NCBI GenBank assembly: GCA_039105265.1
Contig: JAPFFF010000018.1
Location: forward strand, 2,604,001 to 2,668,000
Reading direction: 5' to 3'
DNA from: Tritrichomonas musculus
Taxonomy: Eukaryota; Parabasalia; Tritrichomonadida; Tritrichomonadidae
Length of the DNA: 64,000 nt
Within the stretch, counting starts at the first letter, position 1, and every line of letters begins with the position of its first letter. The notes below the pieces were generated by a model. It saw nothing but the letters and a program-made list of their open reading frames with translations. It had not been told where the DNA came from and ran no database searches. Made by a program: the position numbers and the translations under genes. Below are positions 1 to 10,067 of this stretch, one piece after another.

Positions 1-503
1 TCGATACAATCAGTTTCAATAAGAATTCGATGCAATTCGGAAACAAAGTCATCTCGAAGATTAAAAAAACGCGTAGTTAAATAAGATTGTATATTTAATT
101 CAACTCTCGATGTAAATGGTGACGAAATATCTGGATTTACGTATTGAATTGGAGTAAAATCTTTTGTATTTTGTTGTGATGATATATTAACAGAAAAAGA
201 TGGATTTTCTTCATCATTATTATTAAATATTAAAGAACTAGGTTTACTTGGGGGAGGCTGGTTATTATCTTCGTCCAAATCTACTCCATCTAAAAGATCA
301 TCAATATTAATAATAGGTCTTTGAGATCCTTTTCTTTTAGGTTTTGGTTTATTTGATTTAGCTGACGATTTATTTGCGTTAGAATTTTTTTTCTTTGCCA
401 TCACTTCCTCTTTCTGTTTTGATTTGTCATCAAAAGCATCATCTCCTGAAATTTGATCAAGTTCGTTTAAATTTAAGGCTTCAAGGAGATCATCACTGTT
501 CAT
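1..503 (-). CDS. Unknown protein, N-terminal part only (runs off the window)
   Basis: The reverse strand is open from an ATG at 503-501 to the window edge, about 167 codons, with no stop. The protein begins MNSDDLLEALNLNELDQ, is rich in Asp, Asn and Ser, and has a Lys-rich stretch near residues 40-60 (KPKPKRKGSQ) followed by a second DDLLDGVDLDED segment. This repeats the acidic DDLL pattern of the N-terminus. The composition suggests a disordered N-terminal tail, with a more ordered, helical part starting near residue 140. I do not recognise a family; acidic DDLL repeats occur in several centriole and adaptor proteins but that is not evidence of identity. It diverges from the next gene across a 219-bp spacer. 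The true length is unknown because the 3' part lies outside the window. Confidence 0.7.
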   Translation of the reverse strand, partial: MNSDDLLEALNLNELDQISGDDAFDDKSKQKEEVMAKKKNSNANKSSAKSNKPKPKRKGSQRPIINIDDLLDGVDLDEDNNQPPPSKPSSLIFNNNDEENPSFSVNISSQQNTKDFTPIQYVNPDISSPFTSRVELNIQSYLTTRFFNLRDDFVSELHRILIETDCI

Positions 504-722
504 TTTTGGTAAAAAAGGAGAATATCAAAATTATGAATTTCAGTACGTTTATAAAAGGTCAAAATCGACTCAATTGAAATATAATTGAATGCTTTTATAA
601 ATTTTCCATATTTCAAGAATAAAGATTAAAATCTTTAATTTGCTCTGTTTGATTTTTTTATTTGAATAAAAATCTAGAATTTCAAAAAAAGTTTAGACTG
701 TTATAAAATTAATCATCAACCA

Positions 723-2792
723 ATGTCGTTCGAAAGCCAAGATATCTCCAGCGAATATGAAATTTTCAATGGCTTGAGAACAAAAGAGATGTCGCAAGAT
801 AAAAATAATTTTCCAGAAACTACCAAAATTTTGAAAATGCTTTTTACTGCTCGACAAAACTACATTAGATATTTTACTTTTTTATCTGATAATCCTCTAA
901 AGAAAGATTTTAAAGATAGTGAAATTTTATTAATGCACTCGTCTTATAAAGATTTCTCATTAAACATTTTTCAGCAATCCCCTTATTTGTCTTACCTTAA
1001 AGATAAGATAGTAGAAATATATCAATCACCCGACTATCTTGAAAAAGCAATTCAACATTATTTCATTAAGTTATTTAATTCTGATGGAAATGAAATATAT
1101 GAGCCTATTAAATCAGCTCGGTATGAATATATAAACAAAGATAAATTATCTATTTTTGCTAACGTTATAATTCCGTCAATTTATGGTTATTTTATTGAAG
1201 AAAGTCAAGCAAGTTATGGATTTGATTTCATTAGCTTTTTATTTATTTTTTCTTACGATTTTTCCCGTCCTTTCTTTTTATCATATTTAATGTCTGCAAC
1301 AGCATTTCTCGATATTTTTTGGACAAATTTCTTTAGCAAAATCACAGCTGAACGATATAGCTCAACTCTCTTTCAGTTAAAGGATTTATTTTCGATTACC
1401 TTGAAATCATCTATCCCATTTTTCTCTGGCTACCATATTCAATTACTTAAGAACTGCCTTCTTAGAGATTACAATTCTTTTTTTGATTTATTGTTTACTC
1501 AATTTCTTTTCCCATCTTTTCCAACTTATAATCAATTGTCACTTATTTCCCAAGAAAAAATGGATATATTATATGAATACCTAATCAACAGTAATGATTT
1601 TTCTGCAGAAATTCAAGAGTTTTTTCATCAATACAATTTTGTCGATTCACAAAAAATACAATTCATACAGGATGATATTACAGTTATTCTCTCTAATTTT
1701 GAAGCAAAGCTTCTTTTTGAACTATTTCAGAATTTTGATAACTCAAAAACAAAGCCTCCATCTCCGATAACTTCACAACGTATCGATGAATTTTCTCCCT
1801 GTTACTTCAGTGTTCATCTTGATAATAAAATGATTGCAAAAGTATTCAAAAAAGGTCCAGTTTCGCGTCTATTTAATGATATTTTTACAACAAGATTTGC
1901 CGATAAAAATGAAGGTAAAGCTCAACTTAATAAAATTACTAATGATATTCGAATTACTTATGCAATTTTAAAAAACGATTGTCAAGAAAGTTTGATTAAT
2001 CCTTTTTCTGTTATTGATGACATTGAAGAAAACAAAACAAACGATACATTTGAAATTAAAAAACTTAAAAACAAGTATAAAGAATATCAAAATTTACATT
2101 CTCTTCAAACGAATATTTTAGAACTCATGGAAAATGATTTATATCGTCAGAAAAAAGATTTAAGTTCATTTTTGCTTCAGCAACAGAGAATAAAATATAT
2201 TGAAAATATTAATTCTAGAATAATGAAAAGATCAATTCTTCTTGAAAATGGATTTTATTCTAATTTTGAATCTGTACCACAAAAAGCGCGACCAATAACA
2301 ACTCAAGCAATTAAATATATTCCAAGTGTATTTGATCCATTTTTAGACCACCGAGCTTCATTTATTCAATTAATCTTCAACTCGTTCAATGTATTAAAAT
2401 ATGATGAGTTCTTAAAGAGAAACCGGCAATTCTTTCAAAAAGTTATGATGAACATCAGCTTTTTGGATTCTACTGATATTCCACAACGCTTGATTATTTT
2501 AGAAAGTAACTTATTAGCTGTTAATTCTCTTTCAGCTAATGAAGCTTGGACATTTCCTCTTTTTTTGAAATGCTTTAGTAAAGGCGCCTTGCGGATTCTT
2601 TACGAAACCTTCGTATTTACCCTTCTATACAAGAAACAAAATTTTGAAAACTTTAAAATTATAAGTAGTCAAATTCCAAATGTTGTTAATTTTTTTGGTT
2701 TTATACTCACAAAGCTAACCAATCATTTGGCGAAAAACCCTAATGACAATCATATACAAAGTATTGTGAATGAATTAACAAACGAAAAATAA
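723..2792 (+). CDS. Unknown 689-residue helical protein
   Basis: A long ATG-to-TAA frame with host-like codon use. The protein is rich in Phe, Ile, Leu, Asn and Lys, has no signal peptide and no convincing membrane segment, although several Phe-rich stretches (residues 165-215) are hydrophobic. Residues about 440-520 look like a helical coiled segment (KKLKNKYKEYQNLHSLQ). The C-terminal 180 residues look compact and helical, beginning near the motif FDPFLDHRASF. I could not assign a family. An upstream TCATCA at 713-718 would put an initiator A about 8 bases before the ATG, as is usual in trichomonads, which supports this start. It is probably a conserved trichomonad cytosolic protein of the kind usually annotated hypothetical. 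Confidence 0.8.
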   Translation: MSFESQDISSEYEIFNGLRTKEMSQDKNNFPETTKILKMLFTARQNYIRYFTFLSDNPLKKDFKDSEILLMHSSYKDFSLNIFQQSPYLSYLKDKIVEIYQSPDYLEKAIQHYFIKLFNSDGNEIYEPIKSARYEYINKDKLSIFANVIIPSIYGYFIEESQASYGFDFISFLFIFSYDFSRPFFLSYLMSATAFLDIFWTNFFSKITAERYSSTLFQLKDLFSITLKSSIPFFSGYHIQLLKNCLLRDYNSFFDLLFTQFLFPSFPTYNQLSLISQEKMDILYEYLINSNDFSAEIQEFFHQYNFVDSQKIQFIQDDITVILSNFEAKLLFELFQNFDNSKTKPPSPITSQRIDEFSPCYFSVHLDNKMIAKVFKKGPVSRLFNDIFTTRFADKNEGKAQLNKITNDIRITYAILKNDCQESLINPFSVIDDIEENKTNDTFEIKKLKNKYKEYQNLHSLQTNILELMENDLYRQKKDLSSFLLQQQRIKYIENINSRIMKRSILLENGFYSNFESVPQKARPITTQAIKYIPSVFDPFLDHRASFIQLIFNSFNVLKYDEFLKRNRQFFQKVMMNISFLDSTDIPQRLIILESNLLAVNSLSANEAWTFPLFLKCFSKGALRILYETFVFTLLYKKQNFENFKIISSQIPNVVNFFGFILTKLTNHLAKNPNDNHIQSIVNELTNEK

Positions 2793-2980
2793 AGATGCGA
2801 AACTATTTGTTTTAATTAGTTTTTCTTATTTTGATATTTTTATTATAATTGGATAAAACCATGTGAGAAATGCAAAAGTTAAAATAATAAAAAAAAGTGA
2901 ATTATTTTTTTTCCCGCGTTTATTGAGACGAATAATATGTATGAAAATAAAAAAAGAACAATTATAAACAATTAATATGC

Positions 2981-5900
2981 TTAGTATAAAGCTTCTTCTG
3001 GTTGATATACAATTAGCATTGAAATTGGTTCATCATATTCAGAATTGAATGTAACTTTGGCTAATGAGCATTCTAATTTTTTATCAAATCCTTTTGATTT
3101 CTTCATATTAGCTTTTACTCTAATTTCAGTGGATTCATTTGGTTGCAGATCGAATTGTGTAATTTTGATTTCTGATTTTCGTAAGAAGATCTCAATATAA
3201 ATTAAGTCTGGATTAAGCAGCTCGACATCAATTTTAACAGAACATTCATTATTCTGATGATTTGTTATTGTAAACCATGAATTTGCAATGTAGGTCTCTG
3301 TCGTACCGTTTTCACTTTCTTCATCTGGAACTACAAATGGAGCAAATTTGGTCATAGTCAATTTCATAATTCCATCTTCTTTCTCAATTCGCCCAAATTG
3401 TAAAGTTGAAGACAAAATATCGAATGTAACTGTGGCTTTCATTTGATTTTGTAAATTATTTTGATTAATGAAATTGAGACTGATAGTTTGAGTTCCTTCA
3501 AAATTAAGATTTTTGAGTTTATCTATATCAGGGATTAAATTAAATTTGTATTTTTCATTTGGCATAATTGGAGGTAACATTTCGTTTGGCATGGCAAGGA
3601 GTGGAGGTTTGCAAAATGGTTTAATGATAAGTGGAATGTTAGATTTATTATTAATTGAAATATGCTTTTCATCATATTTGAAGTTGTTAAATTTACCAAA
3701 TTGGCCTAATGAAACGGTATCATGTGATAGTGAACCAATTGAAATAGAGAATTCGCCAATTACTTCTATAATCTTAAAAACCGTGTGAGTTGTAAAGCTC
3801 AAGCAAGTTAGTCTGTATGCGAATTTTGTTTCTTCTGGATTATATGCATAATCGGGGAATGGGAAATCAAATGATACTTTTTTAGTCATCTTACTTCCAA
3901 TAGTGAATTCTTGATTATGGAATTCCACAGTTTGAGAATAATTAGAATTATTTGTAAGATTGATTATTGCAGTCTTAGGTACCGGTCTTCCATTATTGAC
4001 ATATATCTCACCGATATCAAGAGAATCAATTTGTTTATCATTTAATGGAAGATCAGTTTGAATAATTTCTGGATCTACAAAAGCAGTCACAGTAGCAGCT
4101 TTTGAATAAGAAGGTATTCCATTAATAGTAAACTGTAGCTTAGCTTCATTAATTCCATTTGATGAAGGGGTGAATTTAAAGTTAATTTTTTTTGTACAAT
4201 TTGGATTTTTCTTTTTATCGTTAAGGTCAATTTTTTCGCCGAATACTCCACTTGATTTTGTTTGTGAAAGAGCCTTACTTGAATTAGATATTACCTTCTT
4301 TCCATTAATATGGAATATTGATTGATCAATAGCCAATCCTTGGCTAGCTGTTATCAAAACATCAATTGGAATATGAGTTGATTTATTTTTCACCATTAAA
4401 GACGCTTCACAAACGCCTTTTTTAACTTTTCCTAGATCTACAACTTTTTGCGACAATCTAATTCCAACTCTTCCAACTTTTGCGTGCACTTGTATCAAGT
4501 CCATTGATAAGCAAGAAGACGATTCAGTTGCTTCTTCCATTGTACCGAATGTTTTTATTGTTAATTTAGCATCAACAATCTTTGTTCTGTATTTGATATA
4601 AGTAATTGTGTCTATTTCTGATTTCATCAATACGTTAATGATAACAGTAGCTTTGGCTTCGAGTGGAAATGGAAGATTTAAAGGTTCTTTTGGATCATGT
4701 TCATAAAGAAGAACATCATCTTCATCATCATTGATTATTTTAACATAGAGACGTTTTGGAGTAGTATTACAAATTGTAAAAGATGATCTTTTTTCGACAA
4801 CTTGAAGTGAAGTAAGAGGGAAGTTTCCGAAATCAATAACCATTTTTTGAATTTGTTCAAAATCTGACTCATTTTGTGATACATTTGATGACTCGTTTTC
4901 AATCATTACCAAATTTACACCAGCAAAGGTGAGTAAATTTTGGAACTCTGATTGAATTTGGAAAGGAACAACTTGCATTGAGTTCTCCGTTGTTACCATG
5001 ATTGATTTATTCATTTCACCTGGAGCCGTACAAAATATATCAACTCGTATAATATGGCTTTCATTAGGTTCAATAGATCCTTCATTCTTTGGTGATGAAA
5101 TAATACAATCGCGAGTACTGTCGGAAGATATCCAATAATTCTGTGTTTTACTTGATGTGTTTTTAATAGTTATTTCAAGAGATTTGCATTCTTGGACGTG
5201 AAGATGCTTGAGATTGAATGACTTTGGCTCAATAACAAGAGAAGAAGAATTCTCTTGTAGTTGATCGCTGCTATTGAGTTTACTTGGGTTCTCAGAAATT
5301 TGCTGAAGGAGCCTCTGCTCTTTTGGATTAACTCTTGCTTTATAATGAATAATTTTCTGAGACTCAGTTCTTCCTTTTTCATAAATAAGAATTGACCCTT
5401 CAATTTCACCATTAAATTGACCACGCCGTTCACCACTCTTTACAATAGTAATTAATTGCAACTCAACAGCTATCATTTGAAATGGAGATTCATTAAATCC
5501 AAAATGATCCATGTATTTTGTGTTCATCATGTGCTTGATTTGTGGGCTTGTATTTGTCTGTTTCTGTGTTGATGTTAAATTATCAAGAAGATGCTGAACT
5601 TGCTCTGCATAGACAGTCTTATTTTTGCGCTTTAAACAACGTAATTTTTGTTCTAGCTTTTCAATTTGATATCGCATGCTCTCAGTTAGCCGTTTGCTGT
5701 TCGAATTCTTTAATTGAAAAGTAATTAGTGGCTTTAGTTGTCCGTTTTCTTTATGGTTGTGAAGAAACGTCAATTCATTCCAATCGTTTGATGTATTTGT
5801 GACAAAAACAAGTAGTTTGTGGGATGATTGCCCTGTCGATATGACACCAAAATCAAGTGTTGTGGGATCTACAATGAAGTTTGACCTTCTGACAACGGTT

Positions 5901-8560
5901 CCCTTCAATTTTATTTCTTGCTTCTCTTCGGGATTGAGAATGTTTTGAACAGAAATTTTTTCAAGCATCTCACCATCAATCTTTGGGCACATTGAAAATG
6001 GTGCCGATAAGGAATCAAAAGGTAGAATGATTCCTGATTTTTTCTTTTTGAAAATAACAGCATCTGACTCAAAATTGAAAAGAAGAGGTAAGGAACTTTC
6101 GTTGTTTAAATAAATTTTCTTTTGAGAAACGTTGTTTCGTTGAATTGTACCAAAGAATAATGAATGAGATGATAAGAAAGAGGCTGAAGTCGCTTCATTA
6201 AAAATAACTGGTATTTCAAGTGGTTTCAATTTTTCAGTTATCTTTTTATTGTCATTGCCATCGCTATCCTTTGAATTTGAATTATCATTAATCTTTGTGG
6301 TTAAGTTTCCTTCATTTGAACCTTTGATAATTTCCGCATCAGCATTTGCTACTAATGGCAATTGCTGTTGTTGTTTTTGTTGTTTTATATCAGCTGGTGG
6401 ATTAAGCAATTCAACTGATATTTTTTCAACTCGGTGCTTCCAAAGAAGGCTATTTCCATGAGGAATCAAAACCATAAATATTTCAGTTCTGTATTGTGGA
6501 GGAATTTCAAGTTCAGATTTGGTTATATTTGTTGCATAATCTTCATTCCCAATCAATGCTTTAAATTTCTTTAAAAGAATGCTAAAATGCTCAACAACAG
6601 CTATTTCAGAATTTTTTTCAAGTAAAGTGAATTGATTAGTAAAAAAATCTGAATTGATTTTCATAATCGATTCGCATTGTTTTAGAGAAGTAACAGATGC
6701 ATCATTTGTGAGCAATGTAAATGTTTCAACTAAACTTGTTGCTGAAGTGGTTGCTGTAGATGACGAAGATAATGAATTTCCACTCTGTTGAATTTGTTGA
6801 GTTTGATAAACATTATTATCATTGCTAGATGATAAATATAAAAAGTTTGATTGTGAACCAGAGTCAGGCGATGTTGAATTTTTTTCCATATAAAAAGATA
6901 TTTCATCAGTTGATGATGAAAGTCGAATTTTCAAAAATTTATTTGTTCTGTTTTTAATATAGAATGATTTTATGATGGGATAATTTGATGCACAGTTGTT
7001 CAAGCTTAATGATGTTAAATGCGAAACATTGCTATATAATGTATAACACATTGAGTGAAGAGACTCGCTTTCTCCAGGTATAACAATTGCTGAAATTGAT
7101 ATATGAATTTCATTAGAAGGATTATTTTCATTAGTAATAATAATTGTGGAGTTGTATTCTGGATTAATTTTTTTTGGATAAAAAGTAACAACAAATTTGG
7201 TATGAGAATGACCTGGAACAACCAGGGGGCCTGGCGGAATTACAAGAGAACGAGAAGAAGGGAAGAGACGAACAGTTGTTGGTAAAGGTGAAGAATTCTC
7301 TACTTTAATTGAAAAAGTTTTGTCTGATCTTCCTACAATGGTGTCACCAAAATCTATTGTTGTGGGTGTAACAGATATCATTGAATGACATACAGCTGAT
7401 TTGCACTTAATTCTTCTGTAATATGTTGAATGTGTTTTATTATCTGAAAATGAGAGTGAAATCATAAAAGTCCTGTGCTCAAAAGAGCTAGTATCAGCTT
7501 TTTGATGGAACACTGGTCTGTATTCAATGAAAATTGTTATTCCTGAGTGAGGATGAAGTCTAATTGATAACTTGTTTTGAGAAACTGATGAAGAAGCATT
7601 ACGAAAAGTAACCTGTGATGGCAAATTTGTTGATGACTGAGAAGATGAATTGTTTAAAAAAATATCAAATACACTAGCAACTGAAACATCATATAAATGA
7701 TCACCAGGATTGGTTATAGTGAATGACTTACAAACTTTAGCTCCTGTATGAATTTCTCCAAAATCAATTTGTGAGTTTTCTGGTGTTATAACGGGGAAAT
7801 CTGGTGGTATGTCAGGAGGTGAAACAGAAGTCATTAATTTCATTTCCTGTGGTTCTGAATTTGATGATAAAATGCAATCAAATAATATCCGATAATTAAA
7901 TTGACCGATTTCAGTTGGTTTGTGGGTTAGCACAAGAGAAACAGAATCATTTGGATTTACTTCAACGTAATTTTTGAGTTCTGGTGTTGTTATTGTTATA
8001 TTCTCAGGTGGAAAAATCATTATTGGTAATTTATGAGCGCAACGATTTTTTATTAAAAATGTTTTTGTTTGAATCTGATCTTTACAGCAGTCATTTAAAA
8101 ACAGATTTCGAGGAGAAACTTTAAATAAAATTTCAGAGAACTGGCTTTTAACAGGAATATTAATGAAAAAAGGATCACTTTCTCTAAAAGTATTGATATC
8201 TTGGATTAATCGAATTGGAAGTGAAATTGACGACGGAAAATTTGATGTACACTGATTCGGCAATATCACAAAACTTAAATTTTCTTCTTTATCGCGATCC
8301 AAAAAAAAATTGGAAAGTTTTTTAACAGAAAAAAATAAATCAAATCCTAATTTTCTCTGATTTTTGATGGTATCATTGAGTGAAGTAAACCAGAACTTAT
8401 CTTCTTGAGAAGCATTTGCAAAGTCAATTTTGATAGGTTCAGGGCCATTGTTTTTAATTGAAAAATCAAAAGAAATAGGTCTATTAGTCAGAAGTATATT
8501 GTCAAAAATGAATGCTGGAGGAGAAATTGTAATATGATCCATTTTTATGGCACTTTTCAT
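2981..8560 (-). CDS. Giant ASH/MSP-repeat protein, Hydin/CFAP-like
   Basis: A 1,859-residue protein built of repeated immunoglobulin-like beta domains of the ASH (ASPM, SPD-2, Hydin) type. Seen directly are recurring 'I.P..IDFG.i..G......i.i.N' openings near residues 258 (ITPENSQIDFGEIHTG), 395 (ISVTPTTIDFGDTIVG), 893 (FIVDPTTLDFGVISTG), 1110 (VIEPKSFNL), 1238 (MVIDFGNFPL), 1363 (KVVDLGKVKKG) and 1608 (HDTVSLGQFG). Between them are Ser/Asn/Gln-rich linkers, including a low-complexity stretch near residues 580-620 and another near 735-780. Proteins of this architecture are usually ciliary, centrosomal or spindle-pole components (Hydin, CFAP47, CFAP65, CFAP74). A flagellar or basal-body role is therefore likely, but the particular member cannot be named. 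An alternative in-frame ATG lies six codons in (8542-8540). The start faces the neighbouring kinase across 43 bp. Confidence 0.85.
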   Translation of the reverse strand: MKSAIKMDHITISPPAFIFDNILLTNRPISFDFSIKNNGPEPIKIDFANASQEDKFWFTSLNDTIKNQRKLGFDLFFSVKKLSNFFLDRDKEENLSFVILPNQCTSNFPSSISLPIRLIQDINTFRESDPFFINIPVKSQFSEILFKVSPRNLFLNDCCKDQIQTKTFLIKNRCAHKLPIMIFPPENITITTPELKNYVEVNPNDSVSLVLTHKPTEIGQFNYRILFDCILSSNSEPQEMKLMTSVSPPDIPPDFPVITPENSQIDFGEIHTGAKVCKSFTITNPGDHLYDVSVASVFDIFLNNSSSQSSTNLPSQVTFRNASSSVSQNKLSIRLHPHSGITIFIEYRPVFHQKADTSSFEHRTFMISLSFSDNKTHSTYYRRIKCKSAVCHSMISVTPTTIDFGDTIVGRSDKTFSIKVENSSPLPTTVRLFPSSRSLVIPPGPLVVPGHSHTKFVVTFYPKKINPEYNSTIIITNENNPSNEIHISISAIVIPGESESLHSMCYTLYSNVSHLTSLSLNNCASNYPIIKSFYIKNRTNKFLKIRLSSSTDEISFYMEKNSTSPDSGSQSNFLYLSSSNDNNVYQTQQIQQSGNSLSSSSTATTSATSLVETFTLLTNDASVTSLKQCESIMKINSDFFTNQFTLLEKNSEIAVVEHFSILLKKFKALIGNEDYATNITKSELEIPPQYRTEIFMVLIPHGNSLLWKHRVEKISVELLNPPADIKQQKQQQQLPLVANADAEIIKGSNEGNLTTKINDNSNSKDSDGNDNKKITEKLKPLEIPVIFNEATSASFLSSHSLFFGTIQRNNVSQKKIYLNNESSLPLLFNFESDAVIFKKKKSGIILPFDSLSAPFSMCPKIDGEMLEKISVQNILNPEEKQEIKLKGTVVRRSNFIVDPTTLDFGVISTGQSSHKLLVFVTNTSNDWNELTFLHNHKENGQLKPLITFQLKNSNSKRLTESMRYQIEKLEQKLRCLKRKNKTVYAEQVQHLLDNLTSTQKQTNTSPQIKHMMNTKYMDHFGFNESPFQMIAVELQLITIVKSGERRGQFNGEIEGSILIYEKGRTESQKIIHYKARVNPKEQRLLQQISENPSKLNSSDQLQENSSSLVIEPKSFNLKHLHVQECKSLEITIKNTSSKTQNYWISSDSTRDCIISSPKNEGSIEPNESHIIRVDIFCTAPGEMNKSIMVTTENSMQVVPFQIQSEFQNLLTFAGVNLVMIENESSNVSQNESDFEQIQKMVIDFGNFPLTSLQVVEKRSSFTICNTTPKRLYVKIINDDEDDVLLYEHDPKEPLNLPFPLEAKATVIINVLMKSEIDTITYIKYRTKIVDAKLTIKTFGTMEEATESSSCLSMDLIQVHAKVGRVGIRLSQKVVDLGKVKKGVCEASLMVKNKSTHIPIDVLITASQGLAIDQSIFHINGKKVISNSSKALSQTKSSGVFGEKIDLNDKKKNPNCTKKINFKFTPSSNGINEAKLQFTINGIPSYSKAATVTAFVDPEIIQTDLPLNDKQIDSLDIGEIYVNNGRPVPKTAIINLTNNSNYSQTVEFHNQEFTIGSKMTKKVSFDFPFPDYAYNPEETKFAYRLTCLSFTTHTVFKIIEVIGEFSISIGSLSHDTVSLGQFGKFNNFKYDEKHISINNKSNIPLIIKPFCKPPLLAMPNEMLPPIMPNEKYKFNLIPDIDKLKNLNFEGTQTISLNFINQNNLQNQMKATVTFDILSSTLQFGRIEKEDGIMKLTMTKFAPFVVPDEESENGTTETYIANSWFTITNHQNNECSVKIDVELLNPDLIYIEIFLRKSEIKITQFDLQPNESTEIRVKANMKKSKGFDKKLECSLAKVTFNSEYDEPISMLIVYQPEEALY

Positions 8561-8588
8561 ATGAGCAAATAAGCATAGAAAATATATT

Positions 8589-8597
8589 TCATTGTTT
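8589..8597 (+). promoter_or_regulatory. Trichomonad initiator (Inr) for the kinase gene
   Basis: TCATTGTTT matches the trichomonad initiator core TCA(+1)Y followed by T/A-rich bases. The presumed +1 A at 8591 lies 13 bases before the ATG at 8604, a typical 5' leader length in this group. It sits inside the 43-bp space between two divergent start codons, so both promoters must be packed here. On the other strand a TCAT core overlaps the first ATG of the ASH gene. Confidence 0.55.
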
Positions 8598-8603
8598 CAA
8601 ATA

Positions 8604-9797
8604 ATGGAAAATAATGAGGAATCAAATCAATATAATTCTGATTCTTCCATTAATGATCAAGGATTAAATAATATATATGATCAAGAAATTAACCAAGATG
8701 ATGATTTCGTTATTCGGCTTCCCCAAATTACTGATAGATTTGTTACTATTAAAGAAATTGGAAAAGGAAGATATGGCACTGTTCAAAAATGCAAAGATAA
8801 AGTTACAGGTGAAATAGTCGCTGTTAAAAAAATTATAAAACACGAAAATAAATCTATCAATTTTCAGCAAACAACAATTCGTGAAGTAAAGCTACTTAGA
8901 GAATTAAAGCATCCAAATATCATCGATCTGAAATTTGTTGTTGAAACTGAAGATTCTGAAAAAACATTTTATCTTGTTGAAGAATATTGCGAATATGATC
9001 TTTGTGCTCTTCTTCACAAAAAATCATTAGATATTAATCATCTTAAATCTATAATGAAACAGTTTTTAATTGTATTGCAATACTGTGCTGGGCAAAATGT
9101 TATTCACCGTGATCTGAAGCCAGCAAATATGTTTATAACGAAGAATGGGTTCTTAAAACTAGGTGATTTTGGTTTCGCTCGTAAAATAAAAAATAAAGGA
9201 AGATATACAAATACTATCATTACGCAATGGTATAGACCACCTGAAATTATAATATTAAATAGTCAGCCAGACTTTGATTACAAATATAAAACAGAAGTCG
9301 ATATATGGAGTGCTGGGTGTATTCTATATGAAATGGTAACAGGAAAACCACTTTTCAAAGCAAAACTCGATTCAGATATATCTCAACTTGATGCGATATA
9401 CTCAATTTGTGGTCCGCTTCCCGGAATTTTATTCGAAAAGTACAAAAATATAGCAAAAGGAGATTTATTCGAAATGTGCAAAAAAGAAAATAGGTATAAT
9501 CTCAAAGATTACCTCGAGTCAAAATTCAAGGATACTGAATTTATATCTTTGATTCCTTTGTTATTACAGATGTTAAATTTGAATCCAGAAAAAAGAATAT
9601 CTGCTGAGGATGCTTTAAATGATCCATTTTTCAGAGAAATAGGTAGTAGTTATGAGCCTTTGTCATTACCAGAAATTGATGAGGAGGAAATACATCAAAA
9701 AGAAGCGTCCGAGAGTAAAAAAAAAAAATCGGCTTCAATAGATCGCATTGATGAGGTCCGACCACCAAAGAAATTGCCTTCTCCTCCCAAGATTTAA
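8604..9797 (+). CDS. CDK-like CMGC protein kinase
   Basis: A 397-residue Ser/Thr kinase. Seen in order: glycine loop GKGRYG near residue 53, catalytic Lys in VAVKKI, a cyclin-binding-type C-helix QQTTIREVKLL, the catalytic loop HRDLKPAN, the metal loop DFGFARK, the activation segment TNTIITQWYRPPEI and DIWSAGCILYEM. The YRPPE form and spacing resemble CDK9/CDK12 and other transcriptional or cell-cycle CDKs. The C-terminal tail after about residue 350 is charged and Pro/Lys-rich, perhaps a localisation signal. A frame exists from a TTG at 8592, but the first ATG is at 8604 and an initiator motif covers 8589-8597, so 8604 is chosen. The substrate and cyclin partner are not predictable. Trichomonads have large expanded sets of such kinases, and a second one lies near the end of this window. 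Confidence 0.92.
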   Translation: MENNEESNQYNSDSSINDQGLNNIYDQEINQDDDFVIRLPQITDRFVTIKEIGKGRYGTVQKCKDKVTGEIVAVKKIIKHENKSINFQQTTIREVKLLRELKHPNIIDLKFVVETEDSEKTFYLVEEYCEYDLCALLHKKSLDINHLKSIMKQFLIVLQYCAGQNVIHRDLKPANMFITKNGFLKLGDFGFARKIKNKGRYTNTIITQWYRPPEIIILNSQPDFDYKYKTEVDIWSAGCILYEMVTGKPLFKAKLDSDISQLDAIYSICGPLPGILFEKYKNIAKGDLFEMCKKENRYNLKDYLESKFKDTEFISLIPLLLQMLNLNPEKRISAEDALNDPFFREIGSSYEPLSLPEIDEEEIHQKEASESKKKKSASIDRIDEVRPPKKLPSPPKI

Positions 9798-10067
9798 TCG
9801 ATTATTTAGCAAAAAAAGTGTATATTTTAAATTTTTAAAAATAAATTCAATTACCTTTGATGCTATATCAATTAGTTCTAAAATATGGTCTTTTTTAGAA
9901 GAATATACTTTAATATGAATTATATGATGGCTAATAAAAAAAATGAAATAGATAATTAATATTTCAAATGTTTATGAATATATATCTAAATATATAGTTA
10001 AATACATATTGAGGATAGCCCGATTAAAATAATATAATTATTCCATAGATCTTAACATATATGTAAA

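Noticed and set aside
8592-8603. Upstream TTG as start of the first kinase
   Set aside because: The frame extends to a TTG, but an ATG at 8604 with an initiator motif just before it is the better start.
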